From an uncultured Eubacteriales bacterium (GTDB taxonomy: Bacteria > Bacillota > Clostridia > Oscillospirales > CAG-382): DNA of 5,381 nt. Positions 3,859-5,381 of this stretch are shown piece after piece. The DNA lies in NCBI GenBank assembly GCA_900550505.1, contig URSI01000094.1:1-5381 (forward strand), written 5' to 3'. Every line of letters begins with the position of its first letter. Position 1 is the stretch's first letter. Position numbers and translations under genes: made by a program. The notes below the pieces were generated by a model. The model worked only from the letters and a program-made list of their open reading frames with translations. It had not been told where the DNA came from and searched no databases.

Positions 3859-5381
3859 CAGCGTATGACCGTGCCGTTCGGTACGTCGGGTGACAGTTCC
3901 ACTACGCGTACATTGTCTTCGCCGGAGCAGAGTATCATGCCGCGGCTTTCCACGCCGCGAAGCATCGCAGGCTTGAGATTGGAAACGAGGACCAGCTTTT
4001 TGCCTACAAGCTCTTCGGGAGCATAAAACTTGGCTATACCTGAGACCACCTGACGTTTTTCGGATCCTATATCCACGATAAGCCGCAGCAGTTTGTCTGA
4101 CTTTGCCACCTTTTCACATTCGACGACCTGCGCCGCGACGAGTTTGACCTTTGAAAAGTCGTCTATCGATATCTGCGCGTCGTCAGCACGGCTTTCCGAA
4201 CTTCCGTTGTCGGAAGCATCTGCCGCCTTTGCGGTTTCTTTCACGGAAGGATTTTTTGCGGAATAAAAGTCGTTTATCTGTGACAGCTTTTTCTTTTCGT
4301 CGATCCTTGCAAAAAGTATCGGCACGTCTCCGATCGTTTTTCCGTCGGCGTCAAAATGTTCGGTGAATTCCGCGGGAGCAGTGAGCCCGAAGATCGGGAA
4401 CACGGCGTTCGCGGCGTCCGGCATATAGGGGGCGATGAGCTGGGTGCCCCTCAGGATACCGTCGACAAGCGTGCGCAATACGGTGCCGAGACGCGGTCTG
4501 AGCGCTGTGTCTCTTGCGAGCACCCACGGAGTAGTGACGTCGATGTACTTATTGCATGCCTTGAATATCTCAATAATTACTGCAGATGCATCGGAAAGCT
4601 TATACTCGTCAAGCAGTGAGAAAGCGCGCTGCGTGAGGCTTTCGATCGCGGTGTGCAGTTCGGCGTCGCAGGCTTGGGTGTCGGCTGCGTGCGGTATCAC
4701 ACCGTCAAAGTATTGCTTTATCATTGCTGCTGTGCGGTTTATGAGGTTGCCTGTGACGTTTGCGAGATCCGTATTTGCGGTTTTGATGATGTTTTCAAAG
4801 GTTATCGATCCGTCGTCATTGTATCCCATCTCCGAGAGCAGGTAATATCTTATGGTGTCACGCCCGAAAAGGTCGATAAGATCGTCGCCGTACATCACGT
4901 TCCCACGGGATTTGCTCATTTTGTCCGTGCCGCTCAGGAGCCACGGATGACCGATGACTTGACGGGGCAGCTCGATGCCGAGCCCCATCAGCATGACAGG
5001 CCAGTATATTGTGTGAAAACGAATTATATCCTTACCTATGACGTGAAGATCGGCCGGCCAGTATTTTTTAAACATCTCGCTGTCGCCGTCCGGCGTGTAA
5101 CCAAGCGCCGTGATATAGTTGGACAGCGCATCTATCCATACGTAAATAACGTGTCCGTCGTCAAAATCGACCGGTATGCCCCATTTGAATGAAGAACGTG
5201 AAACACACAGATCCTGCAGACCGGGTTTAAGGAAGTTGTTGACCATTTCGTTTTTACGTGAATCAGGCTTGATAAAGTCCGGATGCTCGTCAATATATGC
5301 CGCCAGACGCTCCTGATATTTAGTGAGCTTGAGAAAATACGCGTCTTCGTTTGCCTTTATCACCTCGCGGCCGCATTCAGG
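3858..5381 (-). CDS. metG: Methionyl-tRNA synthetase, C-terminal three quarters (N-terminus outside window)
   Basis: Class I aminoacyl-tRNA synthetase that charges tRNA-Met. 507 codons are visible and the frame is open to the window edge: in-frame PECGRE precedes the GTG at 5361-5363, so that GTG is internal and not a start. PECGRE is the tail of the zinc knuckle in the connective peptide. LKPGLQDLCVSR, YVWIDALSNYITALGY and RFHTIYWP follow, then KMSKS at visible residues 154-158 (4908-4922), the ATP-binding loop. NKYIDVTTPWVLARD (277-291) is the anticodon-binding helical bundle. A polar linker rich in Ala, Ser and Asp (about 374-405) leads to a C-terminal OB-fold tRNA-binding domain (VKLVAAQVV to the end, with SNLKPAMLRGVESRGM). 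Compared with a family length near 650 residues, about 145 are missing, including the HIGH motif. It overlaps tatD by one base. Any upstream T-box lies outside. Confidence 0.96.
   Translation of the reverse strand, partial: PECGREVIKANEDAYFLKLTKYQERLAAYIDEHPDFIKPDSRKNEMVNNFLKPGLQDLCVSRSSFKWGIPVDFDDGHVIYVWIDALSNYITALGYTPDGDSEMFKKYWPADLHVIGKDIIRFHTIYWPVMLMGLGIELPRQVIGHPWLLSGTDKMSKSRGNVMYGDDLIDLFGRDTIRYYLLSEMGYNDDGSITFENIIKTANTDLANVTGNLINRTAAMIKQYFDGVIPHAADTQACDAELHTAIESLTQRAFSLLDEYKLSDASAVIIEIFKACNKYIDVTTPWVLARDTALRPRLGTVLRTLVDGILRGTQLIAPYMPDAANAVFPIFGLTAPAEFTEHFDADGKTIGDVPILFARIDEKKKLSQINDFYSAKNPSVKETAKAADASDNGSSESRADDAQISIDDFSKVKLVAAQVVECEKVAKSDKLLRLIVDIGSEKRQVVSGIAKFYAPEELVGKKLVLVSNLKPAMLRGVESRGMILCSGEDNVRVVELSPDVPNGTVIR

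Noticed and set aside
4653..5192. Plus-strand open frame of 179 codons opposite metG
   Set aside because: It is antisense to conserved metG motifs, including KMSKS, and the peptide resembles no known family.
5361..5363. GTG as the start codon of metG
   Set aside because: In-frame codons for PECGRE continue upstream to the window edge and match the end of the MetRS zinc module, so the gene starts outside the window.

Overview
The window looks like chromosome from an anaerobic member of the Bacillota, most likely class Clostridia. The evidence is an oxygen-independent class III ribonucleotide reductase with a radical SAM activase, a strong GGAGGA ribosome binding site, sigma-A type promoters, and a metG-tatD order like that of Bacillus and Clostridium. 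Genus cannot be read from the sequence. All recognised genes are on the minus strand, so they are transcribed from high to low coordinates. No RNA gene, insertion sequence, CRISPR array or phage gene was seen.

Right part (5381 down to 2467), in transcription order: metG (methionyl-tRNA synthetase, 5' end outside the window), tatD (metal-dependent nuclease family), and a short radical SAM protein of the type linked to TatD. metG and tatD overlap by one base, and tatD and the radical SAM gene are 9 bases apart, so they read as one operon. The biochemical role of the radical SAM member is unknown to me.

Middle part (2466 to 604): an intergenic region of 148 bases carries a promoter with a perfect 15-base palindrome between and over its elements. 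It is followed by gapA (glycolytic glyceraldehyde-3-phosphate dehydrogenase) and, 11 bases later, a radical SAM activase of the NrdG2 type. gapA and nrdG probably share a transcript.

Left part (603 to 1): a 248-base intergenic region leads to the first 118 codons of nrdD (anaerobic ribonucleoside-triphosphate reductase), which runs off the window. This region has a near-consensus promoter, three NrdR-box-like palindromes, a possible second promoter, and a long hairpin made by two of the boxes that is followed by a short T run. A degenerate copy of the nrdG 3' end lies 60 bases beyond the gene.

Functionally, nrdD and its activase would supply dNTPs under anoxia. The reductase appears to be under dNTP-sensing NrdR control, while its likely activase rides on the glycolytic gapA transcript. 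The main points for follow-up are the three-box nrdD control region, the split regulation of nrdD and nrdG, the palindrome on the gapA promoter, and the TatD-linked radical SAM protein.
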